Below are positions 22,412 to 28,609 of a stretch of DNA of 46,056 nucleotides, piece after piece. The position numbers and the translations under genes are program-made. The number at the start of each line of letters is the position of its first letter. Position 1 is the first letter of the stretch. Source of the DNA: a virus; the IMG/VR virus record IMGVR_UViG_3300048838_000493, positions 1 through 46,056 of that record; one strand, given 5' to 3'. The notes below the pieces were generated by a model. That model was not told the DNA's origin and did not search any database. It was given only the letters and a program-made list of their open reading frames with translations.

Positions 22412-23112
22412 TTCTTCATCCCTTTAAATTTAATTCCCTCCTCCTCTAACGCTTTTAATAAATCCTTCTGCGTATCCTTTACGATGCTTTCTAATTCACG
22501 CAACATTAACTGCTCTGCCTCTCTGTCCTGATTACCGAGGTAAAAGGCTTTTAGCTTTGGCCCTATCTCGTGCGGGCGCCTGTACCATCGCTGAATTATG
22601 TTTTCTATAAAGCTGAAAAAGTGAATCATTAAATCCACGTTTGCTAAATCTTTTTTTATCTCTAATGTTTTTAGTTTCTCCTGCATTTCTTTTTCGCGCT
22701 TTATGCCTGCCGCGAAAATTATATCCTCCATTGCAGCAATGGCGGCGCGTCTTTGCAGTTCATCTAATTCCGGATTCCTCACCGCCTCCGGTATATCAGG
22801 AACACTACTCCTTTTTTGCCGTCCTGTCACCTCTATATCTTCTTCCTCGTCGCCACCATCAAAAACAGATTTTTTTAAATCAGCCTTAAACTTCTTAGCC
22901 TGTGAAACTTTCTCATTTATTAAATTCTGTTTTATACCCTTTGTTTCTGATTGTTTTATGCGCTGTATCCAATCTTCAGAACTTGTATCTACCATAACTT
23001 TATTGTCGGTGTCTACAAAATAACCCGGACGCGGGTCTCTGTTTTCCCATTGTTGCAATGCCTGTTTTGTCACGCCTAAACGTCTGGCGGCCTCTGATTT
23101 TGTTATTAACAT
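22408..23112 (-). CDS. terminase small subunit
   Basis: A 234-residue protein with an N-terminal winged helix-turn-helix (MLITKSEAARRLGVTKQALQ, recognition helix near 15-27) like the Nu1/Xis-type DNA-binding domain. A charged linker (KSVFDGGDEEEDIEVTGRQK) and a helical C-terminal half (DELQRRAAIAAMEDIIFAAG) follow. A small subunit recognises the packaging site and recruits TerL. Its place directly upstream of the terminase module supports this. It overlaps the HNH gene stop by 7 bases and the Mom-like gene by 4. The residues are not diagnostic on their own. Confidence 0.7.
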   Translation of the reverse strand: MLITKSEAARRLGVTKQALQQWENRDPRPGYFVDTDNKVMVDTSSEDWIQRIKQSETKGIKQNLINEKVSQAKKFKADLKKSVFDGGDEEEDIEVTGRQKRSSVPDIPEAVRNPELDELQRRAAIAAMEDIIFAAGIKREKEMQEKLKTLEIKKDLANVDLMIHFFSFIENIIQRWYRRPHEIGPKLKAFYLGNQDREAEQLMLRELESIVKDTQKDLLKALEEEGIKFKGMKK

Positions 23113-24035
23113 AAAACTTTACCCGATATATAATTGATTATACTTTTAGGATTTATATTTCTTACTTCGCATATTCTTATAATTACATCCTGCCAATTTT
23201 CAGGAAGTGAATCATGTTTTGAACAATTTTCAGAATAATGAAGTGGCTGCAAATTTAAATAATGACACGCGATTAACTGATGCTCTGGGTCTATCAAGTT
23301 AAATTTTGATATTGGTATAATATGGTCTATATGGTCTGTGGATTTATCATATCCTAAATTTTCAAGATAACAAGAAAGTTCTAACCCGGTACAGCCGACT
23401 AAATCCATAGTTGCTTTTGTTTTTTTAGCCGATTGAATTTTTAAAGCTTTTCGTAATCGTGCCCGCATATTGTCGGAAAGTTTATATTGAATATCGGTTT
23501 TTCTTTTTTCTTTATATTTAATGCTTTCCTTTTTTCTGCGTTCTTGATTTTTAAAAATATCAATCTGTTCTTTCCATGCTGTTTGAAATTCTATTACATC
23601 CGAAAATTGGTTTTTAAAAAATATTTTTTTAATAGTCCGTTTTTGTTCTGCTCTTTTTTTTATTTCATCCTTGTTTTTCTCTTTCCATCGTTTACTATTT
23701 TCCAACAATCTTTTCTTGTCTCTTTTATATCTTTCTAAATGACATTTTGGATTTTCATCGCGCCATTTTTTATTTTTTTCTATCAACATATTTCTATAAT
23801 CTTCATCTTCTGCTCTTTTCTTGTTTCTTCTTAAATTATATTTTTCTTTATTTTTTTCAGTCCAGGATTTTGAGATGGCTCTTCGTCTTTCTATATTCTT
23901 TTCTCTGTATTCTTTTTCTCTTTTCTTATCACACTCAAGGCAGACATTTCTGCACCCTGTTTTATTTCTATCATCTTTTCTAAAACAATCAAAAGATTTT
24001 TCAACTCCACATTTTATACAAACTTTTTTATTCAT
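23106..24035 (-). CDS. HNH endonuclease with N-terminal zinc finger
   Basis: A 309-residue protein from the ATG at 24035. This start is chosen over an upstream ATG because AAAGGGGA lies at the right distance. The N-terminus has two CxxC pairs (CIKCGVEKSF and CLECDKKREK). The middle is very basic with repeated 'R..NKKW..ENPKCH' motifs. The C-terminal nuclease holds the HNH signature: DHIDHIIPISKF, a central NLQPLHYSEN and a final NCSKHDSLPEN. It is the first gene of the late block, directly before TerS, a placement common in HNH genes that assist terminase cutting. A homing-type origin is also possible. Confidence 0.88.
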   Translation of the reverse strand: MNKKVCIKCGVEKSFDCFRKDDRNKTGCRNVCLECDKKREKEYREKNIERRRAISKSWTEKNKEKYNLRRNKKRAEDEDYRNMLIEKNKKWRDENPKCHLERYKRDKKRLLENSKRWKEKNKDEIKKRAEQKRTIKKIFFKNQFSDVIEFQTAWKEQIDIFKNQERRKKESIKYKEKRKTDIQYKLSDNMRARLRKALKIQSAKKTKATMDLVGCTGLELSCYLENLGYDKSTDHIDHIIPISKFNLIDPEHQLIACHYLNLQPLHYSENCSKHDSLPENWQDVIIRICEVRNINPKSIINYISGKVLC

Positions 24036-24060
24036 ATTTTCCCCTTTAAAATAATACAAG

Positions 24061-24087
24061 TTTATAATATCCGAGTAAAGAAGTCAA
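24061..24087 (-). promoter_or_regulatory. promoter for the late/packaging block
   Basis: On the minus strand TTGACT (24087-24082) and TATAAA (24066-24061) lie 15 bases apart; a 17-base alternative reads TAAACT. The HNH gene start is about 25 bases downstream. The hexamers are each one mismatch from consensus but the spacing is short, so strength is uncertain. Confidence 0.45.
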
Positions 24088-25002
24088 GTAAATAAAATAT
24101 GTTTACAAAAAAAGTAAATCTGTGTAGTAAAAATGCCACAGGTTATCGATTCGAGATTCACCGTCGATGATAGCCCAAAAGGCCGGACAGTACCTTTTAA
24201 AATATTTTAATTTGTATAAATAGTATTATAAGAGCGCTGTACACGCGGTAAATAAATAATATAATCACTACATAATAGATATATATAGAGATTGATAGCT
24301 ATAGAGGGCTAAAGGCCTGATTAAGGGGTGCTTTATAATGGATGCATTATACCTGATAAGATATAAATAATAATATATTGATGTGCAGTGCACCAGATAG
24401 GGTATAATACATTGATAGTAATGTATGCAGATATATATAAGTGTATGCATTATAACAGTGGGCGTGTTAGTGTGCATGGATAGTGTTATATAAAGTGCAT
24501 AAAATAAAAGCATATAATAGAAGAAAGTGTTGCGAATGATGTTCTGACCGTTTCAAGCGTAATTTATCTAAGCCATTTGTAATATACTATGTGTATATAT
24601 ATATAAGCACAGTGCTCAGAGAGCGAAAAAGTAAGTTAGTCGTGAAATGGTCTATTCAATCAGAGGAGAGTGTATTGTTAAATAAACGCCTCTAATCGCC
24701 TGTAATCGGGAATTGAAAAGGTCATAGAAAGGTCATTCAGACCTTGAAAAGGTCATTATTTGTGTAAATAGTGTTTTATGAGGCGTGGAAAGCACTAATA
24801 TAGTGTTGCTGTTTTTATGTTTTTATATGTAAAGAAAAGTATAAATAGCGGTGTAAATAGTCAGATTTATGGCAGAATGACCTTTTCAGGGGGTAAAATG
24901 ACCTTTTTGAATTTCAGTTCAATCATTTTAGTGGATACTTAAATAGGTGGTGTTTTATATGGGAATGTGAGTATTTTTTATTGGCTAACATATAAAAAGT
25001 TG
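24088..25002. other. 1-kb intergenic region between early and late blocks
   Basis: No convincing gene lies here: the readable frames give low-complexity translations without ribosome sites. The region is rich in TATA runs and dyads: an inverted repeat ATACATT-N6-AATGTAT at 24407-24426, an odd palindrome GTGCA-G-TGCAC at 24383-24393, and AGCAC-A-GTGCT at 24606-24616. TGCATTATA recurs near 24344 and 24445, and GTGTAAATAG at 24761 and 24851. Five copies of an AAGGTCAT motif lie at 24716-24907. Divergent promoters sit at its two ends. It is the best place for an origin of replication and for operators. Confidence 0.6.
24716..24907. repeat. AAGGTCAT iteron-like cluster
   Basis: The motif AAAAGGTCAT appears at 24716-24725 and 24747-24756, and as AAAGGTCAT at 24728-24736. 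Inverted copies ATGACCTTTT are at 24877-24886 and 24898-24907. A half-site makes a dyad AAGGTC-N5-GACCTT at 24729-24745. The inverted pair is spaced 21 bases apart, two helical turns. Flanks match too (GAATTGAAAAGGTCA and its reverse). Copies ~100-270 bases upstream of the early promoter suggest initiator or regulator binding. Confidence 0.75.
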
Positions 25003-25030
25003 TTGACAATAGTAATATGTATTATATAAT
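25003..25030 (+). promoter_or_regulatory. early promoter
   Basis: TTGACA (25003-25008) and TATAAT (25025-25030) are both perfect, with 16 bases between. The first early gene starts 30 bases downstream at 25060 after AAGGAG. This is the strongest match in the window to a host sigma70 promoter on the plus strand. Confidence 0.8.
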
Positions 25031-25059
25031 TTTACATAATAAAATACAAGGAGAATTAA

Positions 25060-25200
25060 ATGGATTCAAAACGTAAAACACTTTTAATAAATGAAGAATT
25101 ACACAAACGCTTTTCAGAATATTGCAAAAAAGAAGGATTGGTTATGATAAATTTAACCGAGAGAATAATTTCTGATTTTCTTAAAAAGGTGGTGAAATAG
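25060..25200 (+). CDS. 46-residue ribbon-helix-helix-like DNA-binding protein
   Basis: MDSKRKTLLINEELHKRFSE opens with a short strand and two helices. The rest (YCKKEGLVMINLTERIISDF) fits the ribbon-helix-helix plan with LLINEELHKRFSEYCKKEG as strand plus helix A. It is the first early gene, 30 bases after the early promoter, with AAGGAG at correct spacing. The stop overlaps the GTG start of the next gene by one base. A repressor of the early promoter or a host-gene regulator is plausible; the operator is unknown. Confidence 0.65.
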   Translation: MDSKRKTLLINEELHKRFSEYCKKEGLVMINLTERIISDFLKKVVK

Positions 25201-26318
25201 TGAATAAAATAATTATAGATAATGAATTTAAAAAACTAATACCACCACTAACACCGGATGAATTTAAACAGCTCGAAGAAAATATTATTTCCGAAGGTAT
25301 AAGGGATAATTTAATAATATGGAATAATATCCTTATTGATGGACATAACAGATATGAAATCGCACAGAAACACGGTATTAAATTTAATATAATTGAAAAG
25401 AATTTTTCAAACCGTGAAGATGTGAAAATATGGATAATAAAAAATCAGTTTGGAAGAAGAAATATTACAGCTTATGACAGAAGCAGATTGGCCTTACAGC
25501 TTGAACCGTTGATAGCGGGGAAGGCGAAGGAAAATCAAATAAGAAATTATGAAAACCGTGTTTGTCAGAAATCTGACGAACAAAAAATTGACACAAAAAA
25601 AGAACTTGCCACGCTTGCCGGTGTATCACATGACACAATAGCAAAGGTTAAAGTTATTGAACAGAAAGCGGACGAAGAAACAAAAGAAAAATTATCATCG
25701 GGGGAGGTGTCAATCAATCAGGCATATAAAGAAATAAAACAGGCCGAAAAGAAAGAACAGTTTGATGAGAAAATTAAAAAACAAAAACAAGATATAGAAA
25801 GTGGAAAAATTCAAATGCCGGACGGAGTGTTTGAGGTTATAGTTATTGACCCCCCTTGGAATTACGGTCGAGAATATGACCCAGATTCAAGTAGAGTTGC
25901 TAATCCATATCCCGAAATGAGTCAAGAAGAATTATTAAAAATAAATTTACCATCATCAAAAGATTCTATAATTTTTTTATGGACTACACATAAATTTTTA
26001 TGGAATGCTAAAGAACTAATGGATAAATGGGGTTTTGAATATAAAGCAAATTTAGTGTGGGATAAAGAAAAAATTGGAATGGGTGCATGGCTACGAATGC
26101 AATGTGAATTTTGTCTTGTTGGTATAAAAGGAAAGCCTATATGGAATAATACAAAATGGAGAGATATAATTAGAGAGCCGCGCCGTGAACACTCAAGAAA
26201 GCCAGAAATTTTTTATACTATGATTGAAGAAATTACAGTCGGAAGAAAACTTAATTTTTTCAGCAGAGATAAAAGAGAAGGATGGGTATCTTATGGCAAT
26301 GACACTGAAAAATTTTAA
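25200..26318 (+). CDS. ParB-domain/MT-A70 adenine methyltransferase fusion
   Basis: A 372-residue protein starting at GTG. Residues 1-95 form a ParB/Srx-type domain, with EFKQLEENIISEGIRDN and ILIDGHNRYEIAQKHGI. A helix-turn-helix region follows (ATLAGVSHDTIAKVKVIEQ, about 138-156), then a coiled linker. The C-terminal MT-A70 domain carries the catalytic DPPW at 217-220 and later IIFLWTTHKFLWNAKEL and KPEIFYTMIEEIT. MT-A70 enzymes make N6-methyladenine. ParB-fused forms are found in phages and may bring sequence binding or nucleotide-dependent activity. It overlaps the next gene by about 20 bases and lies in the first early operon. The methylated site is unknown. Confidence 0.88.
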   Translation: MNKIIIDNEFKKLIPPLTPDEFKQLEENIISEGIRDNLIIWNNILIDGHNRYEIAQKHGIKFNIIEKNFSNREDVKIWIIKNQFGRRNITAYDRSRLALQLEPLIAGKAKENQIRNYENRVCQKSDEQKIDTKKELATLAGVSHDTIAKVKVIEQKADEETKEKLSSGEVSINQAYKEIKQAEKKEQFDEKIKKQKQDIESGKIQMPDGVFEVIVIDPPWNYGREYDPDSSRVANPYPEMSQEELLKINLPSSKDSIIFLWTTHKFLWNAKELMDKWGFEYKANLVWDKEKIGMGAWLRMQCEFCLVGIKGKPIWNNTKWRDIIREPRREHSRKPEIFYTMIEEITVGRKLNFFSRDKREGWVSYGNDTEKF

Positions 26319-26781
26319 TATTGCTTTAACTAAAGGTGAAATTGGCGAAAGCATTATAAGGGAATATTTAGAAAGTAGAGGGTGGATTGTATATTTACCC
26401 ATTACTAAAAATAAACCACATTATTTCGACCAGCTTGCCACAAAAAATAAAGAACAGGTTATTGCAATTGATGTTAAAACAAAAGCAAGGTTAAATAAAT
26501 GGGCCGCCCAGGGTATAAATATAAAGCATTATAACGAATATAAAAATTTTATTGAAAAAGTGAATGTTCCATTTTATATAATTTTTGTTGACGATAAAAA
26601 TGGAGACGTATATTCTGCTGAACTAAAAAATCTAAAGAACGGCTTTAATCCTGCGCCTTATATTATCGCGTGGGAATTAAAACAAATGAAGTTTTTATTT
26701 AATATTGGTGAAGAAAAAATTAGACTATTAAGCAAATATGACCAGCGTAGTTATGAATTTGAGCCGGAAAATAACATTTGA
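26293..26781 (+). CDS. putative PD-(D/E)XK nuclease-like protein
   Basis: A protein of about 162 residues from the ATG at 26293 (MAMTLKNFN; the ATG at 26299 is an alternative). It has a leading helix with GEIGESIIREYLESRGW, then FDQLATKNKEQVIAIDVKTKAR. The order Glu in a first helix, Asp before a strand and D-V-K in the next strand matches the PD-(D/E)XK nuclease core found in Holliday junction resolvases and related nucleases. A later segment is FYIIFVDDKNGDVYSAEL. It is encoded right after the methyltransferase and overlaps its end by 26 bases. Nuclease plus methyltransferase might form a protective or modifying pair. Catalysis is not proven. Confidence 0.55.
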   Translation: MAMTLKNFNIALTKGEIGESIIREYLESRGWIVYLPITKNKPHYFDQLATKNKEQVIAIDVKTKARLNKWAAQGINIKHYNEYKNFIEKVNVPFYIIFVDDKNGDVYSAELKNLKNGFNPAPYIIAWELKQMKFLFNIGEEKIRLLSKYDQRSYEFEPENNI

Positions 26782-26829
26782 TAAAAAGAAGAAAGTGATA
26801 AAAAAAATAATAAAAAAAGAAAAAAATTG

Positions 26830-26858
26830 TTGACAGGGAATTAGAATGTCGATATATA
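26830..26858 (+). promoter_or_regulatory. early promoter
   Basis: TTGACA (26830-26835) is followed after 17 bases by TATATA (26853-26858), with a long A-rich tract just upstream that may be an UP element. It precedes the 47-residue gene at 26891 by about 30 bases. Confidence 0.6.
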
Positions 26859-26890
26859 TAATGTAATACAAAGGAATGAGAGGTAATGAG

Positions 26891-27034
26891 ATGAGAATTG
26901 AATATGTAAAAGACGGAATAAACAAAGTTGAGATTTGTGATACTTATGAAGAGATTGAAAAATTTGTAAAAGAAAATAATCTCACAGAAACAAGAGAGCC
27001 TGAAAATGAAGGTGAATACAGAATAACAGAATAA
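26891..27034 (+). CDS. 47-residue acidic hypothetical protein
   Basis: MRIEYVKDGINKVEICDTYE leads into an acidic helix (EIEKFVKENNLTETREPENE). A GAGGT site stands about 6 bases before the ATG, and it is preceded by its own promoter. It ends just before the 23-bp repeat and a second promoter element. No family was recognised. Confidence 0.6.
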   Translation: MRIEYVKDGINKVEICDTYEEIEKFVKENNLTETREPENEGEYRITE

Positions 27035-27039
27035 CATTC

Positions 27040-27062
27040 AAGCCGGTTGAAATATACCGGCA
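27040..27062 (+). repeat. 23-bp dispersed repeat, copy B
   Basis: All 23 bases equal the reverse strand of 19093-19115. The hairpin GCCGGT-N8-ACCGGC is kept, but here no T-run follows, so it is not an obvious terminator. It stands 13 bases before a TTGACA element at 27076. This placement is more like an operator site or a second-copy leader hairpin. Confidence 0.8.
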
Positions 27063-27075
27063 GAATAAAAACTAC

Positions 27076-27104
27076 TTGACATTTTAAACTATATATATTT
27101 TGTT
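27076..27104 (+). promoter_or_regulatory. possible early promoter with unclear -10
   Basis: TTGACA at 27076-27081 is perfect, but no good -10 lies 16-18 bases on. The nearest TATATT (27094-27099) is only 12 bases away. It may need an activator or another sigma factor, or be inactive. The repeat copy just upstream makes a regulated promoter possible. Confidence 0.35.
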
Positions 27105-27129
27105 GAGTAATCGAAAAAGGAGTAATATT

Positions 27130-27465
27130 ATGCAAACCGCAAAAATGAAAATCTATATTTCCGGACCTGTAACGGGTACATCAGATTACATCGAAAGATT
27201 TGCAAAAACAGAAAAGCATTTATCATCTTCATTCGGCAAGGTTGAAGTTTTTAATCCCGTAAGGCATATAATAAACACGTTCAGACACCCTGAAGAAATT
27301 GGATGGCCGTTTATAATGTCCGTGTTGCTGGATGAATTACGTTATGGCAATTTTACGCATGTTTATCTTATGCAGGGCTGGCAAAGTTCAGAAGGGGCTG
27401 TTATTGAAAAATGCTATGCAAAGAGACTTGGGATAGATATTATTTATGAAGTTGAAAGGGACTAG
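27130..27465 (+). CDS. DUF4406 family protein (nucleoside deoxyribosyltransferase-like)
   Basis: An approximately 111-residue protein. MKIYISGPVTGTSDYIERFA is the DUF4406 start, where a beta strand and glycine loop resemble nucleoside 2-deoxyribosyltransferases. EVFNPVRHI and the later DELRYGNFTHVYLMQGWQSSEGAV give the conserved 'D...L..cd.vy.L.gW..S.Ga..E' pattern. These proteins are common in phages and probably act on nucleotides or nucleobases, though the reaction is not established. The ATG at 27130 is chosen for its AAAGGAG site; an upstream in-frame ATG is less likely. It overlaps the next gene by 20 bases. Confidence 0.85.
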   Translation: MQTAKMKIYISGPVTGTSDYIERFAKTEKHLSSSFGKVEVFNPVRHIINTFRHPEEIGWPFIMSVLLDELRYGNFTHVYLMQGWQSSEGAVIEKCYAKRLGIDIIYEVERD

Positions 27466-27667
27466 ATATTGTCCGGATTGCGGATACAGAGAGCTTGAAA
27501 AATATCAGAAAAAATGTTCCGAATGTCGAGAGGCAACAAGATTACACTGTCAGGCCGTTGCTGAATATAAATACAGAAAGTCACAAAAGTTTTATGATAA
27601 CCGGCATAGCGAAAATCATAAAAAATATATGCGCGAATATATGAGAGAAAGGAGATTAAGAGTATGA
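27446..27667 (+). CDS. zinc-ribbon protein with a basic C-terminus
   Basis: A 73-residue protein. Two CxxC pairs (CPDCGYRELEKYQKKCSEC, residues 9-27) form a zinc ribbon, and the tail is basic (KYMREYMRERRLRV). The arrangement suggests DNA or RNA binding, like HNH-associated zinc modules. The start lies 20 bases inside the DUF4406 gene; it is accepted because the CxxC pair begins directly after it. The stop overlaps the next gene by 4 bases. Confidence 0.65.
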   Translation: MKLKGTRYCPDCGYRELEKYQKKCSECREATRLHCQAVAEYKYRKSQKFYDNRHSENHKKYMREYMRERRLRV

Positions 27668-27861
27668 CTGAAACAGAAGAAATTGATGAGTTAAAACAGC
27701 AGAATAAACAGATGCTTGAAGCGTTGATATATTTCCTGAAGCCAAATACAATGATGCTTGAAGATGGATTGTATTATCTAAAAGATTTAAAGTGGATTGT
27801 TGACCTAATAGAATCTGTAACTGAAAAGAAAATCGAGGAAGTATTAACAGGAGGAGAGTGA
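27664..27861 (+). CDS. small coiled-coil protein
   Basis: A 65-residue acidic helical protein (MTETEEIDELKQQNKQMLEAL, shortened here) with a further helix KWIVDLIESVTEKKIEEVLT. It overlaps neighbours by 4 bases at the start and 1 base at the end. Heptad-like spacing of Leu/Ile suggests oligomerisation. No function is known. Confidence 0.65.
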   Translation: MTETEEIDELKQQNKQMLEALIYFLKPNTMMLEDGLYYLKDLKWIVDLIESVTEKKIEEVLTGGE

Positions 27862-28058
27862 TGAGTGAATCTTATTGGGAAGAAGAAGCTAACAGTTTAG
27901 AAATACAGTTATCGGAGTTACAGGAAAAATATGAAGAACTCGAACAGCAGAAAGCGGAGTTGTATAACTTATTAAATCAAATTGCACACACAAAAGGAAT
28001 AAAAATGGCCATGCAAAAACTTATCAGAGATACTTTAAGAAAAATAGATATTACTTAA
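27861..28058 (+). CDS. small coiled-coil protein
   Basis: A 65-residue protein starting MSESYWEEEANSLEIQLSEL and continuing as a coiled coil (EKYEELEQQKAELYNLLNQI), then a basic end (KLIRDTLRKIDIT). The ATG at 27861 is preferred to a GTG three bases upstream because GGAGG lies at the best distance. It may pair with the preceding coiled-coil protein. Unknown function. Confidence 0.65.
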   Translation: MSESYWEEEANSLEIQLSELQEKYEELEQQKAELYNLLNQIAHTKGIKMAMQKLIRDTLRKIDIT

Positions 28059-28101
28059 CTGTTATTATACAACATAAAAATATAACCTCACCGGAGATAC
28101 A

Positions 28102-28278
28102 ATGGAAACAACAAGGTTATTCTGCTACATCCCCGTAGCAACACACAGAAAGACAAAATCAATTGCCGCGTTAAACGGAATTGACATAAAAGATTTTGTA
28201 AACAGTGCATTACTACACTACATAGAGCACATGGAAAATGAGGATTTGAAGATTGATAAAAGTTTGATAAAGGAGTGA
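28102..28278 (+). CDS. 58-residue ribbon-helix-helix-like protein
   Basis: METTRLFCYIPVATHRKTKS gives a strand with basic residues. AALNGIDIKDFVNSALLHYI follows, the helix-turn-helix A/B pair typical of ribbon-helix-helix DNA binders, and then an acidic tail. GGAG precedes the ATG. It lies immediately before the gene for a 108-residue protein. It is likely a transcription regulator; the operator was not identified. Confidence 0.6.
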   Translation: METTRLFCYIPVATHRKTKSIAALNGIDIKDFVNSALLHYIEHMENEDLKIDKSLIKE

Positions 28279-28282
28279 TATA

Positions 28283-28609
28283 ATGAGCCTGGAACATTTA
28301 AAAGCCGGTGATACTGTATATATAAATTCAAGATGGCGTGGCATTTTGTTTTATAAAATTGACAGGGTTACGAAAACACAAATAATCATCGGAAATACTA
28401 AATACAACAAAAATGGTTATCAAATCGGAAGTCGTGACAAATGGAACTCTACATGTATTCAGGAGGCAACTCCGGAAATAATACAACAATATAAAAAACA
28501 GAAATTACAAAAAACTTTAATCGAACTTCAGGAAATAAAAATTACCGATGAAAATTATGAAGATATTTTATCTCATATAAATTCTTTATTAAAATATAAA
28601 GATATATGA
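28283..28609 (+). CDS. hypothetical protein
   Basis: A 108-residue protein beginning MSLEHLKAGDTVYINSRWRG. Two beta-rich halves (FYKIDRVTKTQIIIGNTKYN) are followed by a helical end (YKKQKLQKTLIELQEIKITD). The layout of KAGD-V-v-h-s plus small beta barrel is common in short phage proteins that follow regulators. It overlaps the primase-helicase start by 4 bases. No family was recognised. Confidence 0.65.
   Translation: MSLEHLKAGDTVYINSRWRGILFYKIDRVTKTQIIIGNTKYNKNGYQIGSRDKWNSTCIQEATPEIIQQYKKQKLQKTLIELQEIKITDENYEDILSHINSLLKYKDI

Noticed and set aside
23487-24054. Phenylalanine/leucine-rich plus-strand frames opposite the HNH gene
   Set aside because: They mirror the lysine/glutamate-rich HNH coding sequence and are typical antisense shadows.
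24268-24513. An 81-codon minus-strand frame in the intergenic region
   Set aside because: The translation is low complexity (Y, I, H, L repeats), has no ribosome site and no relation to neighbours; it is a by-product of TA-rich DNA.
26224-26292. An upstream start for the nuclease-like gene
   Set aside because: These codons are the shadow of the MT-A70 C-terminus; the conserved pattern begins after the ATG at 26293.
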